Part shown: positions 21,319 through 30,146 of the stretch, in pieces
How the letters are laid out: each line of letters starts with the position of its first letter
Position numbering within the stretch: position 1 is the first letter of the stretch
Source: Myxococcus guangdongensis
Lineage (GTDB): Bacteria; Myxococcota; Myxococcia; Myxococcales; Myxococcaceae
Assembly: GCF_024198255.1 (NCBI RefSeq)
Contig: NZ_JAJVKW010000004.1
Span: forward strand, 434,001 to 498,000
Reading direction: 5' to 3'
DNA length: 64,000 nt
Notes under the pieces: model-generated
What the model saw: only the letters and a program-made list of their open reading frames with translations
What the model was told of the DNA's origin: nothing
The model's database searches: none
Program-made: the position numbers and the translations under genes

Positions 21319-22167
21319 ATGATCACCGAGGTCCAGGCAGGTCCCTATACCGTCCGAGGCATCTCCGTCGGCGGTGTCTACACCTCCCTCCAGGTGCCCG
21401 AGCTGGACGTGGTGCTCGACGTCGGCATCCCCATCCGCTCGTTCGCCGGGTGTGATCGCATCTTCCTCAGCCACGCACATCCGGACCACGCCAGTGCGCT
21501 CGGGGCTTTGCTCGGCATCCGCCGGTTGATGGGGAAGGGCGCTCCGCAGCTCTTCATCCCCGCCGAAATCGAGGCGCCCGTTCATGAGGCCCTCCAGGTC
21601 CTCTCCCGGCTCCATCACACGTCGATGGAGGTGACCACCGTCCCGATGCGGCATGGAGATGTCCAGCCTCTCGGGCAGGGGCTCCACGTGCGCGCCTTCC
21701 GCACGCATCACCCGGTGCCCTCCCTTGGCTATCAGTTCTTCCGCCGCGCGACGAAGCTCCGGCCCGAGTTCCTCGCGCTGCCGCCGCAGGAGATCGCCCA
21801 GCGTCGCAAGGCCGGTGAGGACCTCTTCACCCAGGTGGACCATCTGGAGCTCGCCTACGCGACCGACACGCTCTCGCGCATCCTGGAGACCGAGCCGACG
21901 TTGTTCGACTCGCGCGTGCTCGTCATCGAGTGCACCTTCGTCGACCCGAAGCGGTCCGTGCAGGATGCGAGGGATCGCGCGCACCTCCACCTCGATGAGC
22001 TCCTCGCCCAGGCCGACCGCTTCCGCAACGAGGCCCTCGTGCTGATGCACTTCAGCCAGGCGCTCGGACCGCAGGAGGTGCACGCCCTGGTTCGCGAGCG
22101 ACTGCCTCCCTCGCTCGCGGAGCGCGTCCGCATCTTCGCGCCTGAGTCGGGTCGTTGGTTCGGCTGA
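21319..22167 (+). CDS. MBL-fold metallohydrolase, RNase Z-like
   Basis: A 282-residue protein from the ATG at 21319. The metal motif is SHAHPDHAS at about residues 50-57, matching HxHxDH. Further expected ligand sites are RTHHPVPSLGYQF, containing a His pair, YATDT with the bridging Asp, and LMHFSQ near the end. The spacing and the phrase SLGYQFF recall the RNase Z / RNase BN side of the superfamily, but the exosite arm is absent, so it is better called RNase Z-like. Substrate unknown; phosphodiester or other ester hydrolysis is the family expectation. It lies 72 bases after the GST-like gene on the same strand. Confidence 0.8.
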   Translation: MITEVQAGPYTVRGISVGGVYTSLQVPELDVVLDVGIPIRSFAGCDRIFLSHAHPDHASALGALLGIRRLMGKGAPQLFIPAEIEAPVHEALQVLSRLHHTSMEVTTVPMRHGDVQPLGQGLHVRAFRTHHPVPSLGYQFFRRATKLRPEFLALPPQEIAQRRKAGEDLFTQVDHLELAYATDTLSRILETEPTLFDSRVLVIECTFVDPKRSVQDARDRAHLHLDELLAQADRFRNEALVLMHFSQALGPQEVHALVRERLPPSLAERVRIFAPESGRWFG

Positions 22168-22267
22168 GCACCGGCTTCCCGTCCAGCATCAGGGCCTCCG
22201 CGACTTGCCAGTCTCGTCGCGGCGAGGTCTCTCCACTCCCGTCACCGAATCGACTGCGCGCCTGCCT

Positions 22268-22861
22268 TCAGTCCGGCCGCAGCGACTCCAACTCAGTGAG
22301 CACCGCGCGCAGCTCGGGCGCCTCCAGGACCTTCTCCACCGACGCGAAGAACTCGGACAGGTCTCCCGCGCCCTGGTGTTCATAGACGCACGCCTGCAGC
22401 CCCATCTCCAGCCGGTCCACCTGCCGCACGAGTCGGGCTTCGAACGAGGTGCCTTGTTCGTACTCGTCCCAGAGTGACAGGTATTCCGCGCCGCGCGGCA
22501 GCTTCCCCACGAGCTGCTCCATGGCTCGTCGCTCCTTCGCGTGCTTGTCCTCGCGCGCCACGCCGTCGTGCGGCGTCAGGTCTCCCACGTACGCCTCACC
22601 CAGGTCATGGAGCAACGCGATGCGCACCGCGCGACCCGCGTCCGCCTCCGGGAAGTGGCTGTCCACGATGAACAGGCACAGCAGCGCCACGAAGAGCGAG
22701 TGCTCCGCCACGCTCTCGCAGCGCTCGGTCGGAATCCCCACCCGCAACCAGCCTTGACGGAAGAGCTGCTTCAGTTGGTTCAGCTCGAAGTACGTCTCGA
22801 TGAGCGGGAGCGTCTTGCGTCCTCGCAACAGGGCCACGGGCGGCGAGCTCTTCGTCTTCAT
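22268..22861 (-). CDS. HD-domain phosphohydrolase, YfbR/HDDC2-like
   Basis: A 197-residue HD-superfamily protein. Metal and catalytic residues are visible in the classic order: H in ESVAEHSLF, HD in ALLHDLGEAYVGDLTPHD, and D in RQVDRLEMGLQACVY. The phrase AYVGDLTPHDGVA and the overall size match the YfbR/HDDC2 group of 5'-deoxynucleotidases, which hydrolyse dNMPs to deoxynucleosides. The first 25 residues are a basic extension. It converges with the MBL-fold gene (101 bases apart). Start at 22861 is the first ATG; the next region upstream is a tandem-repeat block. Confidence 0.82.
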   Translation of the reverse strand: MKTKSSPPVALLRGRKTLPLIETYFELNQLKQLFRQGWLRVGIPTERCESVAEHSLFVALLCLFIVDSHFPEADAGRAVRIALLHDLGEAYVGDLTPHDGVAREDKHAKERRAMEQLVGKLPRGAEYLSLWDEYEQGTSFEARLVRQVDRLEMGLQACVYEHQGAGDLSEFFASVEKVLEAPELRAVLTELESLRPD

Positions 22862-22902
22862 GGGGGCTTCTACAGTACACCGATGCGCGTCCGTACCCCG
22901 GG

Positions 22903-23290
22903 GTGAGGTGCGGCCCCGGGGCCCGGAGCCCTCCGCGTGCGTGTCTCAGGATGCCACGTGTGTCCACCCCGTCACCTCGGGTGAGGTGTGGTCCAGGAGT
23001 CCTCCTCGCGCGTGTCTTCGAGGGGCCCGTGTATTCACCGCGTCACGATGGGTGAGGTGGGGCCTCGGGCCGCGAATCCTCTGCGCGCGCGTCTTCGAGG
23101 GGCCCGTGTATTCACCGCGTCATGATGGGTGAGGTGGGGCCTCGGGCCGGGAATCTTTTGCGCGCTTGTCTTCGAGGGGGCACGTGTATTCACCGCGTCA
23201 CCATGGGGAGGTGGGGCCTCGGGCCGGGAATCCTCTGCGTGCGAGTCGCAGGAGGCCACGTGCGTTCACCCCGTCACCTCGGGTAGAGGG
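22903..23290. repeat. five imperfect tandem repeats of about 71-78 bp, non-coding
   Basis: Units begin near 22903, 22981, 23052, 23129 and 23206, each opening with GTGAGGTG or a close variant, then a GGCCTCGGGCCGGGAATCC-like core, a CGTGTCTTCGAGGGGC-like segment and an end near ATTCACCGCGTCA. The middle units are the most alike; the outer two have diverged. Within a unit, GGGGCCTCG can pair with CGAGGGGCC, so each copy could fold into a hairpin. The block fills the divergent gap between the HD-domain gene and the lytic transglycosylase gene. No conserved reading frame is shared by all copies because unit lengths vary out of phase. Confidence 0.85.
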
Positions 23291-23349
23291 GGAGGCGAGG
23301 GGAGCGTGTCCACGCATCTGGACATGGCTCCGATGAGGGGGAAGTACCC

Positions 23350-25551
23350 ATGGTGTCGTCTCGTTGTTTTGTCGCCGCGCTGCTCGTGTGTCTCGTCGCC
23401 TGCAAGCAGGAGCCTCCCGCTCCCACGCCAGCACCCGTGGCCGCGCCCGTCGTCGCGGAGCCCGAAGACCCGCCGTTCCCCGAGACGCCCCTGCCGCTCG
23501 TCGCCGAAGCCGCACCGCCCGACGCCGAGCCCGTGAAGCCCCCCGAGCCTCCATTCACCGGTGACCTCCCGGCCCTCCGCAAGCGCGGCGTGCTGCGCAT
23601 CCTCGTCGAGACCACCGACGAGAGCTCCCTGCCTCGCCAAGGCACGCCCCGCTCGCAGGACCGCGAGTTGCTGGAGCGCTTCGCCGAGAAGCACGGCCTG
23701 TCCGTCGAGCTCATCGCCGTGGAGCGCTTCGACCTGCTCATCCCCCTGCTGAAAGAGGGACGCGGAGACATCATCGCCGCCGACCTCACCGTCACCCCGG
23801 AGCGCTCCCGCGAGCTGTCCTTCACCCGCCCCATCGCCCTGGTGAACGAGGTGCTCGTCGGCAAGAAGGGCTCCACGGACCTGCCTCGCAAGCCCGAGGA
23901 CCTCGCGGGCCGCGCCGTCCACGTGCGCGCCAGCTCCACCTTCGCCACGTCCCTCGCCGCGCTCGCGCAAGCCAAGGCTCCCGGACTCACCGTCCAGCCC
24001 GAGCCCGAGAGCCTCGACTCGGAGGAGCTCGTGTGGAAGGTCTCTCGCGGAGAGCTGCCCCTCACCGTGGTCGACAGCCACCTGCTGGCCGCCATCCAGA
24101 CGTACAACCCCGACGTCGAGGCGCTCTTCCCCGTCGCGGAGAAGCGCGCGCTTGCCTGGGCCGTGCGCCTGGAGAACCCCATGCTGCGCACCGCGCTGGA
24201 CGCCTTCCTCGTCGAGCGCGCCCTCACCGACCATCGCGACCAACGCTTCACCGGAGACCTCGACGGCATCCGCAAGCGCGGCGTGCTCCGCGTCCTCACG
24301 CGCAACAGCCCCGTCACGTACTTCCTCCACCGTGGCGAACAGGCGGGCTTCGACTACCGGATGGCGAAGCTCGCGGCCGACGCGCTCAAGGTGCGCCTGG
24401 AGGTCGTCGTCCCGGACACGTACGAGGAACTCCTCACGTGGCTGAAGGAGGGGCGGGGAGATGTCGTCGCCGCCTCGCTCACCGTCACGCCCGAGCGTCA
24501 GCGCGAGGTCGCCTTCAGTCGCCCGTACCTCTTCGTGGAGGAAGTCCTCGTCCAGCGGGTCGGCGCGCCGCGCCCCACGTCACTCGCGGACCTGAAGGGC
24601 CAGTCCATCCACGTGCGTCGCACCTCCAGTCACTTCGCCCACCTGAGCACCCTCTCGGCTGAACACGGATTCACCGTCGTCGAGGAACCCGAGGACCAGG
24701 ACACCGAGACGCTCATCGACCGCGTGGCGCGCGGCGAGATTCCCTTCACCGTCACCGACAGCCACATCCTCGCCGCCGAGCGCGTCTATCGCGATGACGT
24801 GGAGGCCGCGCTGACGGTGCCCGGGCAGGGGACGCCCGCGGGCAAGGACGGACACCACGGCATCGCCTTCGCCGTGCGCCCGGGGAGCGTGAAGCTGCGC
24901 GCCTTCCTCGACGGCTTCGTGCAGAAGACCTACCGCGGCACCGAATACAACCTGGCCCGCCGCCGCTACTTCGAGGGACGACGCAGCGAGGCCCCGACCA
25001 CCACCGAGGCCGCCTCGGCCGCGGGCACCATCTCCCCCTACGACCTGCTGGTGCGCTCGTACTCCTCGCGCTACGGCATGGACTGGCGATTGATGGTGGC
25101 GCAGATGTTCCAGGAGAGCCGCTTCGACCCCACGGCGCGAAGCTGGGTGGGCGCGCAGGGCCTCTTCCAGGTCATGCCCGCCACGGGCCGCGAGCTGGGC
25201 TTCCGCAAGCTCGAGGACCCCGACCAGGGCATCCACGCCGGCGTGAAGTACATGCACCAGCTCCTCGGCCGCATCGCTCCGGAGATTCCCTTCAAGCAGC
25301 GCCTGCGCTTCGCCCTGGCCTCCTACAACGCGGGCCTGGGCCACGTGCTGGACGCGCGGCGGCTCGCGCAGGAGCAGGGCCTGGACCCCAACCGCTGGTT
25401 CGGGAACGTGGAGAAGGCCATGCTCCTCCTGGAGAAGCCCAAGCACTACCGCCGCGCGCGACATGGCTACTGCCGAGGCTCGGAGCCCGTGAAGTACGTC
25501 TCCGAAATCCAGACGCGCTACGGCGCCTACGTGTCCGTCGTCCAGCACTGA
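23350..25551 (+). CDS. MltF-like membrane-bound lytic transglycosylase with two solute-binding domains
   Basis: A 733-residue lipoprotein: signal peptide with lipobox LVAC, Cys18 being the lipidation site. A Pro/Ala spacer runs to about residue 68. Two periplasmic solute-binding (SBP family 3) domains follow in tandem, starting FTGDLPALRKRGVLRIL at residue 69 and FTGDLDGIRKRGVLRVL at residue 300; both contain KEGRGD and LTVTPER segments. The C-terminal lysozyme-like SLT domain begins near 560, with catalytic Glu589 in QESRFDP, then GAQGLFQVMPATG and ASYNAGLGHV. MltF cleaves peptidoglycan glycan strands to 1,6-anhydro ends, with its SBP domain acting as an allosteric sensor of peptide ligands. 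Known MltF has a single SBP domain and is about 500 residues, so the duplication is unusual. Confidence 0.88.
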   Translation: MVSSRCFVAALLVCLVACKQEPPAPTPAPVAAPVVAEPEDPPFPETPLPLVAEAAPPDAEPVKPPEPPFTGDLPALRKRGVLRILVETTDESSLPRQGTPRSQDRELLERFAEKHGLSVELIAVERFDLLIPLLKEGRGDIIAADLTVTPERSRELSFTRPIALVNEVLVGKKGSTDLPRKPEDLAGRAVHVRASSTFATSLAALAQAKAPGLTVQPEPESLDSEELVWKVSRGELPLTVVDSHLLAAIQTYNPDVEALFPVAEKRALAWAVRLENPMLRTALDAFLVERALTDHRDQRFTGDLDGIRKRGVLRVLTRNSPVTYFLHRGEQAGFDYRMAKLAADALKVRLEVVVPDTYEELLTWLKEGRGDVVAASLTVTPERQREVAFSRPYLFVEEVLVQRVGAPRPTSLADLKGQSIHVRRTSSHFAHLSTLSAEHGFTVVEEPEDQDTETLIDRVARGEIPFTVTDSHILAAERVYRDDVEAALTVPGQGTPAGKDGHHGIAFAVRPGSVKLRAFLDGFVQKTYRGTEYNLARRRYFEGRRSEAPTTTEAASAAGTISPYDLLVRSYSSRYGMDWRLMVAQMFQESRFDPTARSWVGAQGLFQVMPATGRELGFRKLEDPDQGIHAGVKYMHQLLGRIAPEIPFKQRLRFALASYNAGLGHVLDARRLAQEQGLDPNRWFGNVEKAMLLLEKPKHYRRARHGYCRGSEPVKYVSEIQTRYGAYVSVVQH

Positions 25552-25569
25552 CGGACACGGGCGCTCGGG

Positions 25570-26286
25570 TCAGAGCCCCACGCCCACGTAGGCCGCGGCC
25601 CAGGGGCCACTGAGCGAGACCGAGAAGCTGTCGGGGCCCTTCGTGGGGCTCACCTGGAAGTTCTTCGCCTGCGACACGAACTGCGTGTAGCCGACCTGCA
25701 TCCGCGTGTGGAACCAGCGGTTGAGCTGGTACTGCAGCGCCGCGCCCGCGCCTCCGCCGAAGAGCCACTTGCGCGAGCGCGCCTGGAAGTACCGGCCGTC
25801 GATGACCGGGTCTCCGCCTCCCGTCCCGGGGATGTTCGCGGAGATGCGTCCGGTGGCGAGCGACACCTCCGACGCGGCACCGAAGAGGCTCACGCCCAGG
25901 CTCAGCGAATCCGTGAGCGCCAGGCGCTTCTCCAGGCCCGGCCGCAGCGCCAGGACCTGGACGTCGTCACCCAGGAGGTACCAGTCCACGCCATTGGTCC
26001 ACCACCAGTCCATCCGGCCGGAGCTGCGCACCATGTTGAAGTGGATACCGCCCGCCAGGCGCACCGCGTTGGCCCGGGGGCCTACCGTGCGCACCTCGTT
26101 CCTCAGCCCGGGGATGTCCGTCGTCGGATGTTGCATCCGCCCCCAGCCGCCGCCCACATCGACGGCGACCTGGGGGATGCGCCGCTCCTGCTCGGCCTCC
26201 GGTGGAGGAGGCGGCGTGTCGGCGAAGGCCGGGGACACCGGCCCCCACGCCATGAACAACCCGAGTGCGGACAGGGACGTGCGCAT
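25570..26286 (-). CDS. predicted outer-membrane beta-barrel protein
   Basis: A 238-residue protein with a signal peptide (MRTSLSALGLFMAWGPVSPAFA, cleavage about residue 22), a short Pro-rich segment, then alternating amphipathic strands with frequent Gly and aromatic residues (VAVDVGGGWGRM, LALRPGLEKRLAL, SLGVSLFGAASEVSL, WLFGGGAGAALQYQL, GPWAAAYVGVGL). About eight strands fit an OmpA-like or OmpW-like small barrel. It ends with a hydrophobic strand rather than a terminal Phe. It starts 9 bases after the stop of a DUF4139 gene on the same strand and is the last gene of the apparent six-gene operon running from 32524 leftwards. Specific function unknown. Confidence 0.65.
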   Translation of the reverse strand: MRTSLSALGLFMAWGPVSPAFADTPPPPPEAEQERRIPQVAVDVGGGWGRMQHPTTDIPGLRNEVRTVGPRANAVRLAGGIHFNMVRSSGRMDWWWTNGVDWYLLGDDVQVLALRPGLEKRLALTDSLSLGVSLFGAASEVSLATGRISANIPGTGGGDPVIDGRYFQARSRKWLFGGGAGAALQYQLNRWFHTRMQVGYTQFVSQAKNFQVSPTKGPDSFSVSLSGPWAAAYVGVGL

Positions 26287-26295
26287 GCTTGACCT

Positions 26296-27858
26296 CTAGA
26301 GCCCCGCCACCTTCGCGGCGCTGCTCACCGTGTAGACCAGCGTCAACTCCTGCTGCGAGCGCGGTGGCGCCGTCAGCTCGAAGCGGGCGATGCCCTCCGC
26401 GCTCACCTTCGTGGGCGCGGGGCGGGTGGTGTCCTTCTGGAGCGTCACCTCCACCGACTCCACCTCCGAGACGGGGATGCGCTCCTCCAGCGCCACCGCC
26501 GCGGGCTGCGCGCTCATGTTGGAGAGGAACATCTTCACGTGGTGCGTCTTCTGCTTGCGCCCGGTGAGCCGGCTCGTCTCCTCCTGGACGTCCGTCAGTC
26601 GAGCGACGCGCAGCGAGTCCTCGCTGCCGAAGCCCAGGCGCACGCGCTCGCCCTTGCCCGTGAATCGCAGCTGCGAGCGCCCCACGTAGCCACTGGTCCG
26701 CACCAGGTCCACCGGCCCCGCCAGCAACACGGAAGGGCCCACGTTGTCGAACCTCGCCACGCGGTGCACCAGCGGCGACAGCTCCGGACACACCACCAGC
26801 TCGGACGCGGCGGGCGCGGTGAAGTGGAACAGCGGGATGCGGTGTGGCTCTCCATCCGCGGGGACGTTGGCGCGGTGGGGCGCGACGAGGGAGAGCGCCT
26901 CGCCGCCGTCATCCATGCCCGGAAGGCCCTCGTCACGTCGGGCACCGGCGCCCTCGCCCGTGTTCTGGATGACCTCCTCGCGCACCGCGACGTCCACCAC
27001 CTGCTTCTCGCGCTCCGTCTTGTCGCGCAGGAAGAGCCAGTCCGTCTCCAGCCGGGGGGGCGCCGCGCCCAGCGTGGGACGCGCCGTGGACAGCGCCAGC
27101 TCCACGTCCTTCCACTCCTCCTCGGTGCGCTGCCACACCACGGCCTCACACTCCAGGCGCACCGTCGGGCCCTGGGCGCCCGGAGCCTGCTCCAGCGTCG
27201 CGCGGTACGCCGGGCGCCACGCCGCGCAGGGCACCAGGTAGGTGATGGACAACAGCGCCGTGCCGCCGGCGGGATGGCCCACCTCGAGCTCGGCTTGCAC
27301 GTCCAGCTTCGCCTCGGGCTTCTGCGTGTTCGACAGGGCGCCGCGGGCCTGCGCGAGCTGCTGCTGCAGGCGCTGCTCCTCCACGGCCGCCAGACGTCGG
27401 GCCGAGTCCACGGCCTCCAGCGCCTGGCGCACGCTGTCGAGCTGTTGCTTCCACGTGTCGGGTTGCGCGACGCCGCCGCCGGACTGCTCGGAGATGGCGC
27501 GGTACACGTCGGCGTGGGCCGCGGTGAGCAGGGCGTGGCGCGTGTTCAGTCGCTCCCGGTCCGCGCGGGCCTGACGCTCCAGGCGCTCCAGGTCGGCGAC
27601 ACGTCGGCTCAGCTCCGTGGTGTGCTCGCGCAGCGCCTCGGGAGGCTGGGCGCGCGTCACGCGGCGCACGCGGGCCTGGGACACGGTGCCCCCGGCGAGC
27701 TTCGCCTGGAGCGAGCGGTCCACCGCCAGCGGCGACAGGCCGGCGATGACCAGCCGCTGCGCTCCGGGGACCAGGGGGACTTCTCCGCGCCGCTCGACGA
27801 GCGCGCGATCTTCCAGGACGGTGACCTTGACCACCGGCAGGGTGAGGGGCGTGCTCAT
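26296..27858 (-). CDS. DUF4139 (mucoidy-inhibitor MuiA-like) protein, second paralogue
   Basis: A 520-residue protein starting at the ATG 27858; an upstream in-frame ATG at 27915 would overlap the previous gene by 58 bases and is less likely. The N-terminal DUF4140 domain contains VTVLEDRALVERRGEVPLVPG. A coiled coil (TELSRRVADLERLERQARADRERL) follows. The DUF4139 domain starts with LSITYLVPCAAWRPAYRATL and ends in SQQELTLVYTVSSAAKV. No signal peptide is seen. Its start overlaps the stop of the upstream DUF4139 gene by one base (TGATG), showing translational coupling. The family's biochemical role is unknown; some members affect mucoidy or envelope traits. It has no long Pro-rich insert, unlike its partner. 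Confidence 0.85.
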   Translation of the reverse strand: MSTPLTLPVVKVTVLEDRALVERRGEVPLVPGAQRLVIAGLSPLAVDRSLQAKLAGGTVSQARVRRVTRAQPPEALREHTTELSRRVADLERLERQARADRERLNTRHALLTAAHADVYRAISEQSGGGVAQPDTWKQQLDSVRQALEAVDSARRLAAVEEQRLQQQLAQARGALSNTQKPEAKLDVQAELEVGHPAGGTALLSITYLVPCAAWRPAYRATLEQAPGAQGPTVRLECEAVVWQRTEEEWKDVELALSTARPTLGAAPPRLETDWLFLRDKTEREKQVVDVAVREEVIQNTGEGAGARRDEGLPGMDDGGEALSLVAPHRANVPADGEPHRIPLFHFTAPAASELVVCPELSPLVHRVARFDNVGPSVLLAGPVDLVRTSGYVGRSQLRFTGKGERVRLGFGSEDSLRVARLTDVQEETSRLTGRKQKTHHVKMFLSNMSAQPAAVALEERIPVSEVESVEVTLQKDTTRPAPTKVSAEGIARFELTAPPRSQQELTLVYTVSSAAKVAGL

Positions 27859-30092
27859 CAGGTCCTCCGGTTTCCGCCGCCGAGCATCTTGCTGGCGGGA
27901 ATCTTCACGGTCCACGTCGCCTTCAGGGTCTGCGCCTCACCGGGCTGGAGCACCACGCGCCAGGCGCGCTCGCCTTCCACGGGTGTCTCGCCCGGCAGCG
28001 GCGTGCGCTTCTGCCAGGGTGGGGCGGTCTCCGTCTCCTCCACCTTGATGTCCTTCTCGTAGCCGGTGGGCACGGCGGGCACGCGCTCGCAGACCTCCAC
28101 GAGGATGCGGTTGGAGAGCCGGTTGGCCAGCTCCACCGACACGTGGTGCGTGAGCATCGTCGCGCCGCCGAAGATGCCGCCGGTGGCCTCGTCGAAGCGC
28201 GTGTTGCGCGCGACCTTGATGGACTCCTCCACGCCCAGGCCCAGGCGCTGGGTGGAGCCCGGGGGCATGGTGGGCAGGGGAGAGGTCATCAGGAACTCGT
28301 CGCCGAGCGTGACGTCCACGGGGCCGGCGAGCAGCGGGTAGGGCGTCCGGTTCTCCACGCGCACCGTGCGGAAGGCCCTGGGCTCCACGGAGGGGACGAT
28401 GACGTACTCGGCGGACAGGCCCACGGGCACCGACAACACCGGCAACGTGTGCCAGGCCGAGTCCGAGGGGACGTCGACCCGTGACTCCAGGTCGAACTTC
28501 GCGTCGAAGTGCATCGCCGACTCGCGCGGCGACACGGACCAGGTCGGCAGGGGCAGTTGTCGGAGGCTCGCCACCTGCTGCTCGCTCACCGCGATGAACG
28601 AGAGGACGTTCACTTGAATCTGCACGGCCTGCAGGGCGATGAGCTCCCGCGTGACGTGGGTGGGGCGTGAGCGCAGGCGGCCTCGGCCCTCCAGGTCATC
28701 GGCGGCGCTCAACGTGAGCCGGTCGTAGTCCAGCAGGCTGTCGGACGGCTCCACGCGCGGGGCGGCGGCGGAGAGGCGATCCACGCTGGCGCCTCCGCCC
28801 CCCATGGCCCCGTCGAGGTCGGACATGTCCATCGACGCCATCGGCATGTCGTCGGCGTCGCCCGGCGCTTCGGCGAGGGCCTCTTCCTCCATCGGCACCT
28901 GGTTCCTGGAGAAGGAGCCCCGTGAGCGCGACAGCTCCCGCTGGGGCGCGGCGGAGGGGCGGGGGGGCGCGGCCTGCGAGGGGGCCGCGAGACGCTTGGC
29001 CTTCGGCGCCATGGAGGGCGCGGAGCGCACGGCAGTACCGGGCGCGCTGCGGAGCTTCTCCATTCCCGACCCGGTGCTCTCGTCGTCCGCGAGGTACGGC
29101 GCGGGCGCGGGCGGTGGAGGGGGCGGCTCCATCGGTGGAGGCCTCGGCTTGGCGAGCACCGGGGCGCGCCGGGCGTCGTACCCCGCGAACAGCTCATCGA
29201 GCCCCGGTGGAGGCTCACGCCAGCCCGAGCGCGGCGGTGGCGGCTGGCGACGGCCGATGCGCAGCGCCTTGAGCTCGGGGACCTCGGCCCTGCGGTCCAG
29301 GGCGGCGGTGGACACGGACAGCTTCACGCCGGTCCAGTCCTCGCCGGTGTTCTGGCTGACGGTGGCCCGCATGCGCAGCGAGCCTTCCTCCAGCGTGCGA
29401 GGCAGCCGCAAGTCGTAGGTGGGCACCCAGAGCGCGCCGGGCACCGCGTACTCCAGCGCGATGTGCGCGGGTGTCTCGCGAGGCCAGGGGTTGCCGGACA
29501 GCGTGAGCACCGCGGCGCGGTACACGCGGGCGCGCTCGCCCCGGACGGATGACGAGGCCTCGTGCAGGCGCTGGCGTCGCAGGCGGACGTCGTTCTCCGC
29601 GTCGCGCAGCTCCCGCTCCAGGTCGAGCTGCCGCGCGTTCAGCGTGGCCAGCTCCGTGTCCACGAAGGACGTGAGCGCCAGGAGCGAGTCGAGGGGCGCC
29701 TGGTGGGGCGTGTAGCGGGCCTTCTTCTGCGGCGGGAAGGTGGGCTTGAGCTTGCCCACGGCCTGCAGCTCGCGCCGGGTGACCTCCAGTCGCGCCGTCA
29801 CGTCGGAGACGCGCGCGAGGGCCTCCTCCAGGGCGCGGTGCTCCAGGGGGACGTCGACCTCGGGAGGGAGCTGGACGTCGAAGGTGGGTCGGATGGCGCG
29901 GATGGTGAGGCCGGGCGGTCCCTGTCGCACCGCGGCCCGGAGCGTCCCGGTTCGCAGCGAGAGTGGAAGTCCGTTGAGCTGGATTTCGTTGGGGACGCGG
30001 TCCTCCACGAGTTGGAGGGTGGCGATGCGCGTGCAGAGCGCCCCCTCCGCGTGAACGGTGACCGCATCCAGGATGGATGGCACGACGAGCAT
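27858..30092 (-). CDS. DUF4139 protein with long low-complexity insert, first paralogue
   Basis: A 744-residue protein with the same plan as its downstream neighbour: an N-terminal DUF4140 strand-rich domain (MLVVPSILDAVTVHAEGALC), a coiled coil (DTELATLNARQLDLERELRDAE), then DUF4139 beginning IALEYAVPGALWVPTYDLRL. An insert of about 200 residues from about 285 to 480 is Pro/Ala/Arg/Met-rich and probably disordered (EPPPPPPAPAPYLADDE; DMPMASMDMSDLDGAMGGGG). The domain resumes with ELIALQAVQIQVNVLSF and ends TWTVKIPASKM. No export signal is visible. It lies 54 bases downstream of the small gene at 30147 and shares one base with the next gene. Paired DUF4139 proteins may form a heteromer. Confidence 0.85.
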   Translation of the reverse strand: MLVVPSILDAVTVHAEGALCTRIATLQLVEDRVPNEIQLNGLPLSLRTGTLRAAVRQGPPGLTIRAIRPTFDVQLPPEVDVPLEHRALEEALARVSDVTARLEVTRRELQAVGKLKPTFPPQKKARYTPHQAPLDSLLALTSFVDTELATLNARQLDLERELRDAENDVRLRRQRLHEASSSVRGERARVYRAAVLTLSGNPWPRETPAHIALEYAVPGALWVPTYDLRLPRTLEEGSLRMRATVSQNTGEDWTGVKLSVSTAALDRRAEVPELKALRIGRRQPPPPRSGWREPPPGLDELFAGYDARRAPVLAKPRPPPMEPPPPPPAPAPYLADDESTGSGMEKLRSAPGTAVRSAPSMAPKAKRLAAPSQAAPPRPSAAPQRELSRSRGSFSRNQVPMEEEALAEAPGDADDMPMASMDMSDLDGAMGGGGASVDRLSAAAPRVEPSDSLLDYDRLTLSAADDLEGRGRLRSRPTHVTRELIALQAVQIQVNVLSFIAVSEQQVASLRQLPLPTWSVSPRESAMHFDAKFDLESRVDVPSDSAWHTLPVLSVPVGLSAEYVIVPSVEPRAFRTVRVENRTPYPLLAGPVDVTLGDEFLMTSPLPTMPPGSTQRLGLGVEESIKVARNTRFDEATGGIFGGATMLTHHVSVELANRLSNRILVEVCERVPAVPTGYEKDIKVEETETAPPWQKRTPLPGETPVEGERAWRVVLQPGEAQTLKATWTVKIPASKMLGGGNRRT

Positions 30093-30146
30093 GCGCCCCC
30101 TCGGCTCAGGTGTGGGGCGCCACGGTAGTCGAGATGGGCTCCGGAA

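Noticed and set aside
22903-23290. CRISPR array
   Set aside because: Whole 71-78 bp units repeat, with no short constant repeats separated by unique spacers, and no cas genes nearby.
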